A stretch of 64,000 nt of DNA, taken from the NCBI RefSeq assembly GCF_016859285.1, contig NC_053418.1:3589521-3653520 (forward strand). Direction: 5' to 3'. Shown here in pieces: positions 37,660-59,642 of this stretch; within the stretch, counting starts at the first letter, position 1; every line of letters starts with the position of its first letter. This stretch comes from Xiphias gladius. Taxonomy: Eukaryota > Chordata > Actinopteri > Istiophoriformes > Xiphiidae. Made by a program: the position numbers and the translations under genes. The notes under the pieces were generated by a model. It saw nothing but the letters and a program-made list of their open reading frames with translations. It was not told the DNA's origin and ran no database searches.

Positions 37660-40600
37660 TCTATACCTCTCCATATGTTTCTATAGCAGGCTTCCATAAG
37701 TGTTTCAGACCCAGACCCTCAACATCGTAGATCATAGTGATTGACTCCACATTCTTTCCCAGCTGGATGAAAACAGAGTGAGAGGAAGACGGGACCATTT
37801 AGTTTGTGAAACGACAGAATAACCAATAAAATAAAAATAAAAGGGGCTGTAGTTCAGGTGGCGGAGCAGGTTTGTGGTTTAGTCTTGGCTTCCCTTCATT
37901 CTCATGTCAAAGTGGAACAGAGGAAACTCCGAACTGATCCTCGAATCTAAGTCACTTTGGACAAATGTGTTTGCTAAATGAATGCGACGAAATAAAGCCA
38001 AGGAATAAATTCATATGAAATCTGACAGAAGAAAAATGAATCACATTAAAACAAAACAACGTAAAACAAAAAGCAAGAAATTATCATTAAAAAGAAGCCG
38101 CAAGGGAAAATCCGCCAAAATGCAATGTTAAACAGAAAAACCTGGTAAATAAATTGCCATGTAACATTATCACAAATTGATGTTAAATTTAAAAATGAAA
38201 AGAGATACTAAAAGACCTGAGCTCCTTGCAAAAGCAATACAAATACTTGGTTTAGCATGTGTGTTCAATATTAAGTTTAAAATAGCTTTAAACTTTGTCT
38301 TCTCCTATAATTTATGTCTTATTTTAGGCTATTTTTGTCCCAGGCAAAAATTTTAAAGAGAAAAAAACAACGGTGCTTCTAGCTACAGTGACAATGCTAA
38401 CATGCTGATGCTAAGTAGGTATAATGTTTAGCATGTTCATTGCGTTAACATGCGAACATTTGCTACTTAGCACTAAACATAAAGGGGAGCCGAGGCTGAC
38501 GACAGTGTCATTAGTTCTGCAGGAATTTCATCATCAACCAAAGTGTCGGACGGACAAAACTTCTGACCTGTCGATGGCACTAAAGGAAAAGTCAGGGGAT
38601 CGACAAAGCTGATCATCAGTGAGCATAAAAAGATCGATGGACTGACCAACAGACACACACTGCCCATCCGTGGAGCCAGGCCACCGGCTCGGCTCAACAA
38701 AGAAACTAAATTTACACTTCTGTGATCAGCCAGAGAGAAGGACTACTCTGTATGAGACCTTTTCTTGGTTTAATGAAGAAAAATAAACTCCAGCTGTTGT
38801 CTGGGAAGGTTCGGACGGCTTAGGTGGACACCTGGGCACCCTGGATCCCTGTCCTCACCCCCGTGTGTGCGGTCTCTGTTCTTACCCTCTGCGTTTGGAG
38901 GTTACATTCCTTCTGCAGCATCTCACAGTCTCTGACTTTGGACTTAATGAAGTCCTGTTTGGAGGCAGACAGGAAGAGGCCTTTGGGATCTACCGGTCCG
39001 ATCACATCGTACCAGACGGGGCTGCCCTCACGGTCGTGACCGCACATCCCTCCTGACAGGTACTTCTCTATCACCTGCAAACAGCAGCCAAAAATATTCC
39101 TTAAAATTTCTCTTAGGTAGACTGAACCTACAGTAAATTACTGTTTACAGGTTTTACAGGTTTTCTGTTTGTTTGTTTGGTTTGTTTTTTACCTCTGGTG
39201 GACGCCATTCTGTGGTTATTGTGTCTACTTTCATCTGTTTCCTGAACTCCAAATGCTGGAAGAGAAGATTCGGTTGCGTGTTAAGTTTCGGCAAAACTAT
39301 TCGTCAAAGGATTCATGAGTTTGTGGTGAAAACAGAAGTGGGATTAAACGTATTTTTTAATCCTCCTCGATGATACACTGCTCGTGCGACCGCAGATCCG
39401 CCCAAGCACAATGTAGTGATTTAAATGGCTTAGGAGGTTTCAGACAGTAGGTAGACGATGTAGAACCTGCTCCGTCAGCAGGAAGGGGGATCAGTTGTGT
39501 GCCGCTGTGTACACACTACAGCACACGCATAGGCGCAGACACGGGCTTACAATCGCAAACGCAACGACAAAGGGGAAAGAAACGGGTCAAACTGCCTCAC
39601 AGGCCATTTTGATACATACATTCACATGTTTGTTTTCACCGAGGTCGACAGATGTAAGAAAAAAGCAAATAATTTGGATCCAAACAATCACTTCTAGTCC
39701 CCGGTGAGGCAAGAAATGATTCAGATACCTGAACCATGTAGGTGTAGTTCAGGAGTAGCTCAGAGGCACCGTAATCAGATCAGTTTCATGCGGTTTGTTC
39801 AAAAGCTGGAAGCCGCGGCGACACCGTAAACACACAACCCCCCCCCCAGTGGACAATAAAAATCAGTAAATGCAGCTTTAAATTAGGTGGTTGTGAATCT
39901 TATTCTGTCATCATAAGCACTCATCTAATCCCCCTCATCTATAGCTAATCCCGTCACGGCTGCTGTGATGACTCAGTTTCCCCACGGGTGAAAAACATTA
40001 TTACCACGCTGCTCCTTCTCTAAGCTGCAGCCACTCCTGAGCTGACGGACCGAACAGCCTGTGCTGGAGGTGACGGCCCTTTCCGACACCACACAGATCA
40101 GTCAAGGGAAGGAGAAGGCATGACGGTCGTACCTCGGCTTTCAGTTCAGTACTTGATTCGTGCTGCATTGCATTTCAAACTCTTAAAAATGTCCTATCCT
40201 ACAACAACAGTCCATTACCTTCCGCAGCATGGCCTCAGACTTCTGCACATTGAAGTTTCTGGCTGAAAAAGAGTGAGGAAAGGGAAGAGGAGGCCGACGT
40301 GATTAGTACAGAGATCTGTGGTCCATAAGTGATGTGAAATGTGAGAGAGGTCTTTTTTAATGTATATGTATTATGACTCACTGCATACTGGACAGAAAAC
40401 AAGCAAGCACTTGATTTATACAGCGCTTCTCAAAACAGAGTTACAAAGTGTTTGACTGGAGAGGGAGGAGAGAAGGAAATGAAAGACAGAGAGGAAGGAT
40501 CCTGAAGTGTACAAACAAAAAAATATATAGTTATAAAGTCAAAAAAAAAAACCATGTAGGTTTTAGTTTTGAAATGAATTTTAAAGATGTGCACTGATTT

Positions 40601-43600
40601 GTCCTCTCTGAGACTTTACGGGGGGGGGGGGCATTGGATCTGAGTGACGATGAAGCAAAATGTATGATTTGAAAATAATGTTTTTGCAAGTTTGTGTCTC
40701 ACTGTCTCATTCCGAGTCATGAGGCTGTATGTGTGAATGAGTAAAACATAAACTGAACCCGATCAGAATGATAATTAACCACTTCCCTAGAAAACCCACT
40801 AAGAGCCACATTAACACTTGCATCATGCGACAACAGTGCGTCTTTAAACTCTTTTTACACGGAGTAAGCAAAGTGGCGAAGGTGCTGGAAAGAGTTTTTG
40901 TGACCATGCCGTGGAAATCTGCTTTAAAGAGGGAATCCCTTTAACAAATAAGACCGGTCTGGTGCACACTGTTATAGGTAGAGCTTTTAATCAAGTGCAG
41001 CAACTAGTGCTCCCCCCAGATCCTGCCTTTTTTCATTCGTCCTGTTGTGGCACTCGTTTGAGCATCTTTGTACCAACCAATAAGAGCAACCTTCTGCCAG
41101 ATAGTTTCAAAAATGTTGCATAAGAGTTCTTAGACAACCGACAGAACAGGTGTCGATGGAAAAAACAAGTAGATTACTAGAACACGGTCATGAGACAAAA
41201 AATGAAATGCCTATAATTACACATTTTTCTACAGCACAGGGGGACGAATATTTAGGAAATGCTAAAAAAAAAAAAATTGTAAAATTTTCCATTGGATCCC
41301 TCTGGGAATAAACGTGTGTGACATCTGCAAGACTTCCTCTCCTCTGACATGGTCAGTATTAACTCCACTGTGTCAGTGCGATTGATCCAGAACAGAGTAG
41401 ACACACAGTCCACTGTCTTAACAGTCCTTTGTAAGGTGATTAGCTCTGCACAAGCACAACAGCGCTGCTGCCGTGAAGCGGGACCTGCGACGTACTCCAG
41501 CCGTGGATTACACCGCGGCTAATGCTCCCTTCTGGCGCCTTAGCTGCTGCCTCCGGGGCACCGAGTGACCCAGAATTACACAAGCGCGAAGCAGGATCTG
41601 GCAGGAGACCGGGCCATGTGTCACTTTGGGTCAGTCATGAGCATGATGCTCTGAACACCTCGCCCTGCCGGATAACGACAGCGATTCAGCTCGTTTTAAC
41701 CCTTTAACTGTTCATCACGTACTTCTCCGTGGCTGCCCATTATTTTCCAAAGCATCACCACACGATTTTAGACCAGAGTTCATTCTGATTTCAGACGAAG
41801 TAACAGGTAACCACCACCGCACGCCCGGATGGCCTCCGGGCTCCAATAACCCCAAAGAAGATAATGGGTACGGATTGATCTCCTGCCACGTCATATCACA
41901 GATATAGAAACCTAATGTTATCTTAAGCCGTGATAAAGGTTTATAACGTAGCTAATGGCAGGCACGCGGACTTTTCCCGCAGCCCACTATCTGATAACAC
42001 TCAACGATCCCGCCCTGAAACTATGAATCACTATCTCTCACACCACAGGTCCAGGTTTAATGAAACCAGGAAGGGACAATGCACTTTGTCACCATGTTGT
42101 GGTCTGTTAAAATCGTCGCCCGAACAACCTGGTTTCAGCCCTGGTTTCAAACTTTTCAAACTCTCAAGTGAATCTATACTTAAAAAAAAAAAAAAACATC
42201 TTGGTTTTTTTTTTCATTTGCACGCACACATATACAACAGCATAAAACCAGATGATAGAAATAAAACAGATGTGACAGGAGAGGTCAAGAAGCCATGGGA
42301 TTATACAACAGACTCCCCTCAACTCAAGAAAGACTGGGGGGGTGGGGGACAAAGGAAAAAACACTACTAAATACATGGTATAGCAAAAATATGATGTAAT
42401 TTAGCAGATAATAATCATACAAAAAATACTTAAAGAAAACTAAAAAAAAGAAAGAATTGGGAATATTCAAGAACTTGTTAACTAATGTCACTTAAACCTG
42501 AACTTCATTAGCGTTTAGAGGACAAAGCCTTGTCTCACTGAGCTCCCGTACAACATGTAGACAGTGGAGACTTGGAAAAAGTTTGTTTACTTGAAGAGGA
42601 GGAGGAGGAGGAGGAGGAGGAGGGTCGTTGGCCTCTAGCACAAGACTTGTCTTATGCCATACGGGAGAAGCGGAGTCTAACTGGATCTGTTATGCAGTCT
42701 ATTACACAAGACGTGATGCACTTAATGTCTCTGTTTTGAATACAGAGGCAGACAATTCAGACGGCCTCAACTGGGCTCAGATTCCTGAAGGCACCTAATG
42801 TATGGTGCATACCGATGCCCCCCCCCCCACTACACCGTATCCTCGGCCGTTCTCGCTACCTACTAAAACAGGACAGAGTTTTTGGTATTAACAATAACAG
42901 CCTCCAAAGCTCAGCAAGCAAAGAGCGCCACCCGTGGAAAACTCAAAAAGTTTTCACAGAGGAGTCTTTCACAGGGAGGCAACGCGGCGTTTGATTGGTT
43001 CCGGGAGCGCGCTGGTAAATTCTTCCACGCTTAAATCACGCTCTGGGACACAGAGAGACTTTTTGTCCCTCCACATCCGTTACCAAAGACAGAGCTGTAA
43101 ACCCAAGAAGAACATTTCCTGGAAGACCCGCACTTTCATAAAACAACATTAGAAACTATTTGGCCCATAGATTATATTTCGAAGCTGTGAGGAGCTGCAC
43201 CAAGATGATATTTTTACGCGGCTCGGCCCGATACTGATGCACCGTGCCCCGTGTCGTGGGCACCCATGGCAGCAGGTAGATGTGGGAGCAACTGTTTCTG
43301 CGTATTCACATCTCATCGCAATGAATTCATTGAATTTATTTAAATGTATAACTCGCCCAATTACTTCCTGTCCCCCAAAATACCTGGACGACTGCGTATA
43401 GAAAGAGTGCTAAACTGTTCATCCCACGTGGATGGAAAGACCCTTGTGTGTATATATGAAGGACAAAAAAAGATCCACCATTTGGTTTGATCCAGGTTAT
43501 CGTTAAGTAGATCGTTACTGCTCGCCGTGCACCACCTTGAGACGTTTGATCTAAATCAACGAAGGGACTAGTCCCTCGGCTTGAGCGGCAGTCGTCTCTG

Positions 43601-46600
43601 CGTTCGTTTGGAAAGAGACAACTCGAATCATTCAGAGCCCACGCTGCCCACACAGACCCCCGCTGTCCGCGTCCGGAGCGGCGACGCCGACCTTTCTGAG
43701 AGACATCCGAGGGTCATCTAGTAGGGCCGAATTCAAGAGAACAATACATCCTCACTGCCATTCCCAGTTCTGGTTATGAAACAACTCCTCACTGGCATCA
43801 AAATCCAGGAAACCTGAACCCAGGAGAGCAACAGAAAGGCAGCGGCTGAGCGTCGCCCGGTAGGCAGGCTGTCGTCCATCGTAGTGCACCTTTAATACGA
43901 TTATCCCTGGATTAGCCTGATACACGGAGTGCTAGACCTCTGCCCCAGAACTAATCAGAACAAGTCCTCCTCTAATCGCTGCCTCCCCTTTCCTCCACAA
44001 TCTGAGCGCACAACCTCAACCTCCACCGAGGAAAATCCGACTCTGGGACTCAAATTTAGCCCGAGAGGTCAACTGGGTTTGCTCTAGCTGTGACTGAATA
44101 ACCGCAGAGCTCATAGCAGGTTCTGTTTTTCAGTTTTAGTCTGAGCATCGTTGTCAGAAACGAAGACCCCGTGAGTCTCTTTGTCAACCGCCGCAAAGAG
44201 AGTGTTTACACGTGTTGCACCACGTCCTCTCATGTGACAAACAGCTGCAGCTTCTGCTTAATGCACAATGAAACCAACGGATTTCCCCTGTGAATGCGCA
44301 CAAATGATTACAGGAAAAATAATCAGAAATTTAGGGGGTGATATGGGGACGATATGGGGATGATATGGGAGAGGTTTTTGCTTTTTCGGTGAGTGCAGGC
44401 CGCAGTCCGGGAAAAGCAGCAGGTGCCGCATCGTTCTCCACTCACCTCTGAGCCAGCGTAACAGGAAGTGGTCATGCTGTGCAGGAAGTTGAGGAAGAAT
44501 GTCTTGTATCCTCTCTCGAAACTACAGCCAGAGGAAGGAGGGAAGAGGAGACATCTGATGAACAAGGTTTGCATATGATATAAGCGAAGAGAGAATACAA
44601 TGCCAGAAACAGACTTTCAGGGAAATCTTGAACTGAATCTTTCCAGTTACGGTTCTGAGCCTGGAGATAAAAACACAGTCTTAGGAAATACAGTACTTTT
44701 CTCTGTTCAAAGCTGTTTTTCTATTTTCACTTCGGAGCTTCTCATTTCCGATGACCCGGTCTAATTCAGTAGTGCTGCTGGAACTTGTGACTGGGTGACT
44801 AATCACTTCACACACTGTTATTGGCAGCGTTCAACGATGGACGACTGTAAACACTTTTTTTTTTTTGCAGGGACAGAAAAACCGTCAAGACAGCGCCCCT
44901 GCGCTTTAACTTTAAACTACACTTCATTGCCAAAAAGTATGGGGTCGGCCGAAAAAAAAAAAAAAGTATCTAGACACTCAAGCATTAAAGGCCGCAAAAT
45001 AGTCTGCCAATTACTGATTAACGGTTTGACCAATGAAATGTAAGAAAATAGTGAAAAATCTCGTCCCGTCATACCAAACCCAAGTTGCCATACATCGTTT
45101 GTTTTGTCCGACCAAAAGTCTAAAACCTAAAGATATTCACTTTACACTTCACCAGCCAATATTTAAATTTGAGAAGCCGCATCCGGTGAATCTTTATCGC
45201 GTTTGCCGCAAAAAATGACTTAAACAATATTGACAAAACTGTGGGCATTACTCCGCTGCTTCGACAGCCTCCGCTCTTCTGGTTTCAGGCTTTCCACGAG
45301 ATTTTGGAACATGGCTGCAGAAGCCTGGGTCTCAGTGAAAAAAAAAAAAAAAAAAAAAGAGATTCAATTCATCCCAAAGGTGTTGGATGGGGTTGAGGTC
45401 AGTGCAGACCAGTCAAGTTCTTCCACAGCAAGCTTGAAAAACCGCGTCTTTGTCGCGCGGAGACAGGAAAGGATCTCCCCCAAACTTCTGCCTCAAAAGG
45501 TTTGAGCGCACACTTGTCTAAAAATACACACATGGCTGAGACGGAGATGAGGCTGCTTCAACATCTCTAACCAAGAACCACAAGAATGAAATAAAACCAA
45601 ATGCATAAAGTATGCCGAGAGATTATGACTGAAATATAGTTTGAGACAACGGAAATCCATTATTTTCTCAGGAACGCCGTCGTTTGCCGCCATAGCTTTG
45701 ACTGATTTTCAATTGTGGCGTCTTAATTATTAGATTAAGTAAAAGTCAGAGCTTAAACAACTCATTGAGTAATCGATGAGCCGGTCTGCAGAGCAGTGAT
45801 CAGCGACAGTTTTCAAAATCGGTTCATCATTTAAGTCATTTACCAAGTGAAAATGTAAAAAGTATCACTGGTCCACTGGTTCAAATCCCTTGAGCATTTG
45901 CTGCTTCTCCTCTCTGTATACCAACACAAACATAGTACGTTTGGGCTTCGGACTGTTGCTCGGACATAAGAGATTTGAAGACGACCTGCGATGGCTGACA
46001 TGTTTTGAACCAAGCGATTAGTTGATTAATCGGGAAAATATTCAGTAGCACAGTCTGTGATGAAAATGATCATTACTTGCAGCCCTAAAAAATACACTGT
46101 CACTTTTTTTTCCATCCGTTACTGAGAGGAAAGTTACGCCCTTGCTTGCCGGGACCACTTTCTTCGTATAGATCAGTTATAGACCTTTGAAATGAACATT
46201 GGGAAGTTTAGTGCTGCAACATTTGCTGAAAAAAATTAATCTGCAACTACTTTCGTCATCGTTCAATCTGAGTGTTTTTTCAAGCAAAAAAAAAAAAAAA
46301 AAAGCCAGACGTTTGCTGTCTCCAGCTTCTCAAGTGTCAGGATTTGACGCTTTTCTTTGTCACGTATGACAGAAACTAATGATCAATAGCTGCAGCCCTG
46401 TGACAGATAATCAATCAATCGGTCATATAGGTGTTTTTATAACCTGCCAAAGGTCCTAATAATGGATTGTTACTGACCAATAAAAACCTTAGTACACATG
46501 GTAATGATGTATTAACCATTAAGAAAGCCATTAGAAACAGCTTGTAAATCTTTCACAAAGGGAGGCTTTTACTAGAGAGAGGTGCCTGAGTGGTTGTGGT

Positions 46601-47123
46601 GTCACCATTACAGTGGTAGAAAGCGGGGGAGCGGGATATTATAGGCCACTATAGAGCACGATAATGTCTCTGTACGAGCTGTCAGCTACACGCTGATAGA
46701 CCCCCCCAGATAATATTAGGGCATTACTCTGAAAAAAAAAACAAACACGTAACACATGAGATAAAAGGAAACGGTTTAGTGAGATAAGGCAACTGTGAAG
46801 GCAGCATCACCCCAGTTAACTCCGTCATAAAGCTGTCAGTATTATTATTATCATCATTATTATCATTATTATCATTATCATATTATTATTGTCATCATTA
46901 TCATTATTATTATCATCATTATTATGATCATTATCATAATAATTATTATTGTCATCATCATTATTAGGATCATCATTATTATTATCATTACCATCATTAT
47001 TATTATGATCGTTATTATTATTAATATTATTATTATGATCATTATTACTGTTGTCGTTACAAAACTTGCCTGCTCTAGCGTCTCAGCCTGTTTAGGACTG
47101 AGGTCTCCCACTCTTCCGCTCAT
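32260..47123 (-). CDS. sec14l2: SEC14-like lipid-binding protein, complete (sec14l2-like)
   Basis: SEC14L2-type proteins are cytosolic lipid carriers, with ligands such as tocopherol, squalene and phospholipids known from mammals. Twelve exons, 5' to 3' on the minus strand, are 47123-47070, 44521-44446, 40262-40219, 39255-39193, 39074-38886, 37762-37667, 37525-37465, 37280-37197, 37098-36992, 33324-33185, 32704-32535 and 32411-32260. They join without any frame break into 1236 nt, or 411 aa; human SEC14L2 is about 403. The start is [21 protein letters not shown] lies at residues 1-60 (FLLRWLRARNF), the lipid pocket at about 80-250 ([30 protein letters not shown]) and the GOLD domain at about 270-385 ([26 protein letters not shown]). 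The C-terminus is divergent, hydrophilic and Gly/Asn/Gln-rich. It could equally carry a fish name such as sec14l8, because SEC14L2/3/4 are close paralogues. Confidence 0.95.
33459..33510. repeat. (TA)n(TG)n microsatellite
   Basis: A short TA run passes into about 20 TG units, about 130 bp upstream (minus-strand sense) of the exon at 33324. Confidence 0.93.
33657..33702. repeat. (CAGTA)n imperfect tandem repeat
   Basis: About nine units of a 5-bp repeat with several substitutions lie in a sec14l2 intron. Confidence 0.8.
34409..34822. repeat. fold-back dispersed fish repeat
   Basis: The ends are inverted copies: gagagttagatgagaagacc near the left (34459-34480) and its counterpart ggtatcaatcttctcatcca on the right (34780-34800). 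The sequence matches my memory of a very common percomorph genomic repeat. A14 follows it. It lies in the sec14l2 intron between exons 33324 and 36992. Confidence 0.65.
37619..37658. repeat. (GT)20 microsatellite just inside a sec14l2 intron
   Basis: On the minus strand this is a CA tract that starts within ten bases of the donor of the exon at 37762-37667. Such CA tracts next to donors can be bound by hnRNP L. Confidence 0.95.
40263..44445 (-). other. sec14l2 intron 2 (4.2 kb), no gene seen
   Basis: The flanking exons join directly (LLRWLR-A-RNFNV), so no coding exon is missing. Only the (GAG)n tract and short homopolymers (for example G11 near 40620) stand out. Confidence 0.7.
42595..42623. 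repeat. (GAG)n trinucleotide repeat
   Basis: Nine to ten GAG units lie in the 4.2-kb sec14l2 intron 2. Confidence 0.93.
44920..45495. mobile_element. second, damaged MITE of the same Tc1-like type, with nested repeat
   Basis: The left end cacttcattgccaaaaagta resembles the terminal repeat of the element at 1226. The inner part near 45380-45440 (ggggttgaggtcagtgcaga) resembles the internal sequence of such elements, including the one at 1286-1345. The right terminal repeat was not found. A 'ctgcaactaatcg' type repeat at about 45025-45240 appears to be inserted in it. It lies in sec14l2 intron 1. Confidence 0.55.
45750..46420. repeat. two tandem damaged copies of the 'ctgcaactaatcg' repeat
   Basis: The first copy (about 45750-46090) contains agcgattagttgattaatcg and ends cttgcagccct. 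The second (about 46210-46420) begins agtgctgcaac and ends agctgcagccctg. Both lie in sec14l2 intron 1, next to the damaged MITE at 44920. Confidence 0.5.
46841..47045. repeat. (ATT/ATC/ATG)n trinucleotide repeat in sec14l2 intron 1
   Basis: About 200 bp of imperfect three-base repeat ends about 25 bp from the GC donor of the first coding exon. Confidence 0.95.
47070..47123 (-). CDS. sec14l2: sec14l2 first coding exon with a GC 5' splice site
   Basis: The exon encodes 18 residues, [18 protein letters not shown], and ends CAG|gcaagt. No usable GT donor is nearby. The next exon (44521) continues in phase 0 with [13 protein letters not shown], so the intron is of the rare GC-AG type. G at -3 gives the ATG a fair Kozak context, and the same start is used in mammalian SEC14L2. 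Confidence 0.9.
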
Positions 47124-47125
47124 GT

Positions 47126-47304
47126 CTGCGACCAGATGACGTGAGAAAAGAAAAAAGAAAAACCCGACCAAAAAACAAAAACAAAAAAAATGACAGAGCT
47201 CCTTCAAAGTCGGATTCGGAGAGAGAGAGCGAGAAAAACGGCACCGTCACCGTGGACCGTGAACCGGTGGATACCTGCTTCCGTCGCCTCCCCGTGATGC
47301 TCAC
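47126..47304 (-). other. sec14l2: candidate 5' UTR intron of sec14l2
   Basis: On the minus strand, about 65 nt of T-rich sequence ends in ggtcgcag two bases before the ATG, which makes a strong acceptor. An upstream donor CGTGC|gtgagc at 47304-47299 would give a 179-nt intron and a non-coding first exon above 47305. This is a splice-signal prediction only. Confidence 0.45.
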
Positions 47305-50150
47305 GCACGGCTTTCGGTGTCCTGCTATCCTCGCTGCCGGCTGCCTGCAGGTGGAGTGAAAAAAAGAGAGAGAGGAAAAAAAGAAGAAGGAGAGAAAAAA
47401 AAAAAAATGTAAACACGAACCTCGCACCGCCCGTTCGAGACCCAGTCCAACCGGCTGACTCGGCCAAAGATGGGAGGATTAGCGAGAGGGTTACTGGGAG
47501 CGAAAAAGCGGGGACCAGAGAGAGAGGAGAAATCCCGCCCCCCTCTCCAAGCTTCGGCAGCTGCTCTTCCTACAGACCGTCGTCGTTTTTATTCACATAT
47601 TCTGGTTTGCACAAAATCGAGGGCAGAAGTCTCAGTCTGAGATCTTCCCTCATTACTTAGAGCCTCGTTGTTTTTCTTGTTTTTTTAAGCAGACCCGGAG
47701 CATGTGACAACCTGTGAGGGGGGGTAACTGCTATTTTTAAATGCTTACAGAAACTCTATCTCGTCATATAACATCTCCGGCTTCACCGCGCCATTATCAC
47801 CAATATCACGCACGAGTGGGCAATAAAAACACCCAGATAATTAAAGGCAAACCTTTCAGAATAAAACGACTTCGTCTAATTGCGGCACCGTGGAGAAATC
47901 AGACTAAAGTCTGCTGTAAAAACGTGAGGAGCGTTTCTACTCCAACTATTCTATTCTACGATGGGTCCGGTTTTTTTTTTTTTTTTTTACACTATTGTTT
48001 AACTCCAATGTATAGACAATCTTTGGTAATGATCCGAAAATCTCGCACATGCGCACAGACAACAAGAGGCAATTAAAAATTGTTGCAATTTATTCGGGGA
48101 TTGAATGATCCTCAGCTACTATCTCTGCCGTTTAACACTATTTATTTTACGCATTATAGCCGTACTTCCTTATCAACAGGCGCTCGCGGCGGTGTCGCAG
48201 TGCGCAGGTGCAAAACGAAACGGCCGCGAGTTGCTCGATTTTTTTTCGTTTGCAGCGCTTCGCCTGGCGCTAAATGCCCCGCGGCAGTGAAAATGAACTG
48301 CCCCTCGCGTTGGGAGAAGTGAAACACAAAAAAAAAAAAAAAAACCCAGCTGCAGTTATGGTCGCAGCGCTCGTCTTTGGCTCCGGGGGGGGTCGTGGCT
48401 TTAAAGCGAAGGAGGAAGCGCGGCGCGGCACTCGCTCGAGTTGCTACGTTCGTCTTCGGCACAACGGCAAGGAAACGGCATCGCTGCGACGCGCGAGGTC
48501 TGGAAACCAGTTTGATCCGCGAAGAACCGCGTTAACTGTCCCCAAAAAAAAAAAAAGTTTACCAATACAACAGTCCCGTAGACAAAGCCGCCATTTTTTT
48601 GAGACTTATAACGTGCAGTTACTGTAGCAACTTTTTAAAAATCATTCTCGAGGCTCGAGCGCCGTACCGCTGCCGGACGGTCTCGCGTTTCCAACATCGC
48701 GTGCAGCCGGTTTTGTGGCAACGAGGTCTTCGCTAAACAAATGCACTCGTAGTAAACGCGTCGCATTCGCCATCTGTGCTGTTTATTCACATAATTCACT
48801 TACAAACCGTCCGGCGGGATCATCTCGGTCCCTCCGGAGACAGTCGCCCCCAAAGGGGGGTTGTTTTCGTTTCAATTAGCCAATGGGGTATCACTGGGAA
48901 GAAACCAAAACCAAAACCCGGACCTGGATAGGTGTCGCCGAGACCCTCAGATCTGCCTGACCCAGGACCCCGGCCTCATTTTCTGATGTCCTCGCCGTTA
49001 GGGGACACCCAGTGTCCCAGCGCGCGCCCGGTGCCTTGTGTGCCAGACGCGTCCGCGACACACCTGCACAGCGCCCTGTTCTCGACACCGGTGCAGGCGC
49101 GTCGCGGCTGCCGCACCTGCGTCCTGCAGGGCGGAGTCGTGCTCTCGCCCGGGGCTGTTATGGGGGCAACATCTGTGCGTGCTGACCGTGTAGGTGGGGC
49201 TGCGCGCAGGCGGTTTTTTGCCCTCTTGGGTCAGGGCGGTCGGGTGGCGACGCCGCCCCGCAGGTCTCCCATCGGCAGGCCGCAGGTCTGGGAAAGCGAC
49301 CGAGGTCCTTTGGGACTTCGACGGTTTGCAAGTGTCACAAATCTGAAACTGTGTCTTAAAGGGTCTCTGGCTTCTCCGGGATAATGTATCGGTTTTTGAC
49401 CTGGACCTGGTCCAATGTGGTCTAGGTTTGAAGAAAAGAAAAAAAAGAAGTGAACCCCCCCCCCCCCCTTGACTTCCCCCTCAAGCAGGAGCCCAAATCG
49501 GCGTCCGAGTGGAAATTTCTCTCCGCCCGGGGAAAGCGGCGCCGGTAGATTTAGAGCGAACTTTGCCGGTTTCTTTTCGCCTTTTCTACTTTTCCCGCAA
49601 CAGCCCCCCCTCCTTTTTTCTATGGACGTGTACGCAGCCAATGCCGGGACCGGGAGCTTGTCGGTGGCCAGTGGCCCAGCCATAGCGACGTCTTCCGGCA
49701 GCTAACACCGCGTCTCGGTGCCTGTTCTGGCCGATATTGGACGAGCGACCCGTTCCTTCCCGTGTGTGTGTTTTTTTTTTTTTGTTTTTTTTTGCGAGTT
49801 CGATACGACTCGAGCTTAGACCGGTACATGCTACCTGCACGAAAAGGGGTTCGGTTCAGGTGTGGTCCAGGTCAAGGTGAGCGGAAGCACACCTGCGTGA
49901 CGGGCAACCGGGGCTGGACACGACACAGGGGACCGTCGCGGACAAGATGGTAATCCTCCCGCGTCTTCCGGTCGGACCCGGAAGTTGCCTCGGCTTGTTG
50001 ACATTCTTCGAGGGAGCTGGGTACCTGGCGAGCGGAAAAACGCGAGCAGCTTTTCCAAAAAAAAAAAAAAAATGACGGCCGACGGTTGATTGGGTTTGCG
50101 TATTTCTCATAGTTGTCAGCCGCGTATCTCCCTCGGTCGTCGCTCGGACC
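47305..50150. promoter_or_regulatory. CpG-rich head-to-head promoter region of sec14l2 (-) and rnf215 (+)
   Basis: About 2.8 kb lie between the two divergent genes. CG dinucleotides are much denser here (especially 48.2-50.2 kb) than in the flanking introns, as expected for an unmethylated promoter island. I found no convincing exon. Homopolymer runs of A, T or C interrupt it at 47969-47989, 48330-48344, 49457-49469 and 50057-50071. No TATA box was chosen. Confidence 0.55.

Positions 50151-59642
<9,492 letters not shown>

Noticed and set aside
46878..47060. Ile/Met-rich protein tail read through the (ATT/ATC)n repeat
   Set aside because: It is the translation of a microsatellite in sec14l2 intron 1. 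The mature mRNA joins 47070 to 44521.
49469..49705. Frame ending MDVYAANAGTGSLSVASG in the promoter island
   Set aside because: It has a clear stop, no donor, no family match, and lies in GC-rich non-coding DNA between divergent genes.
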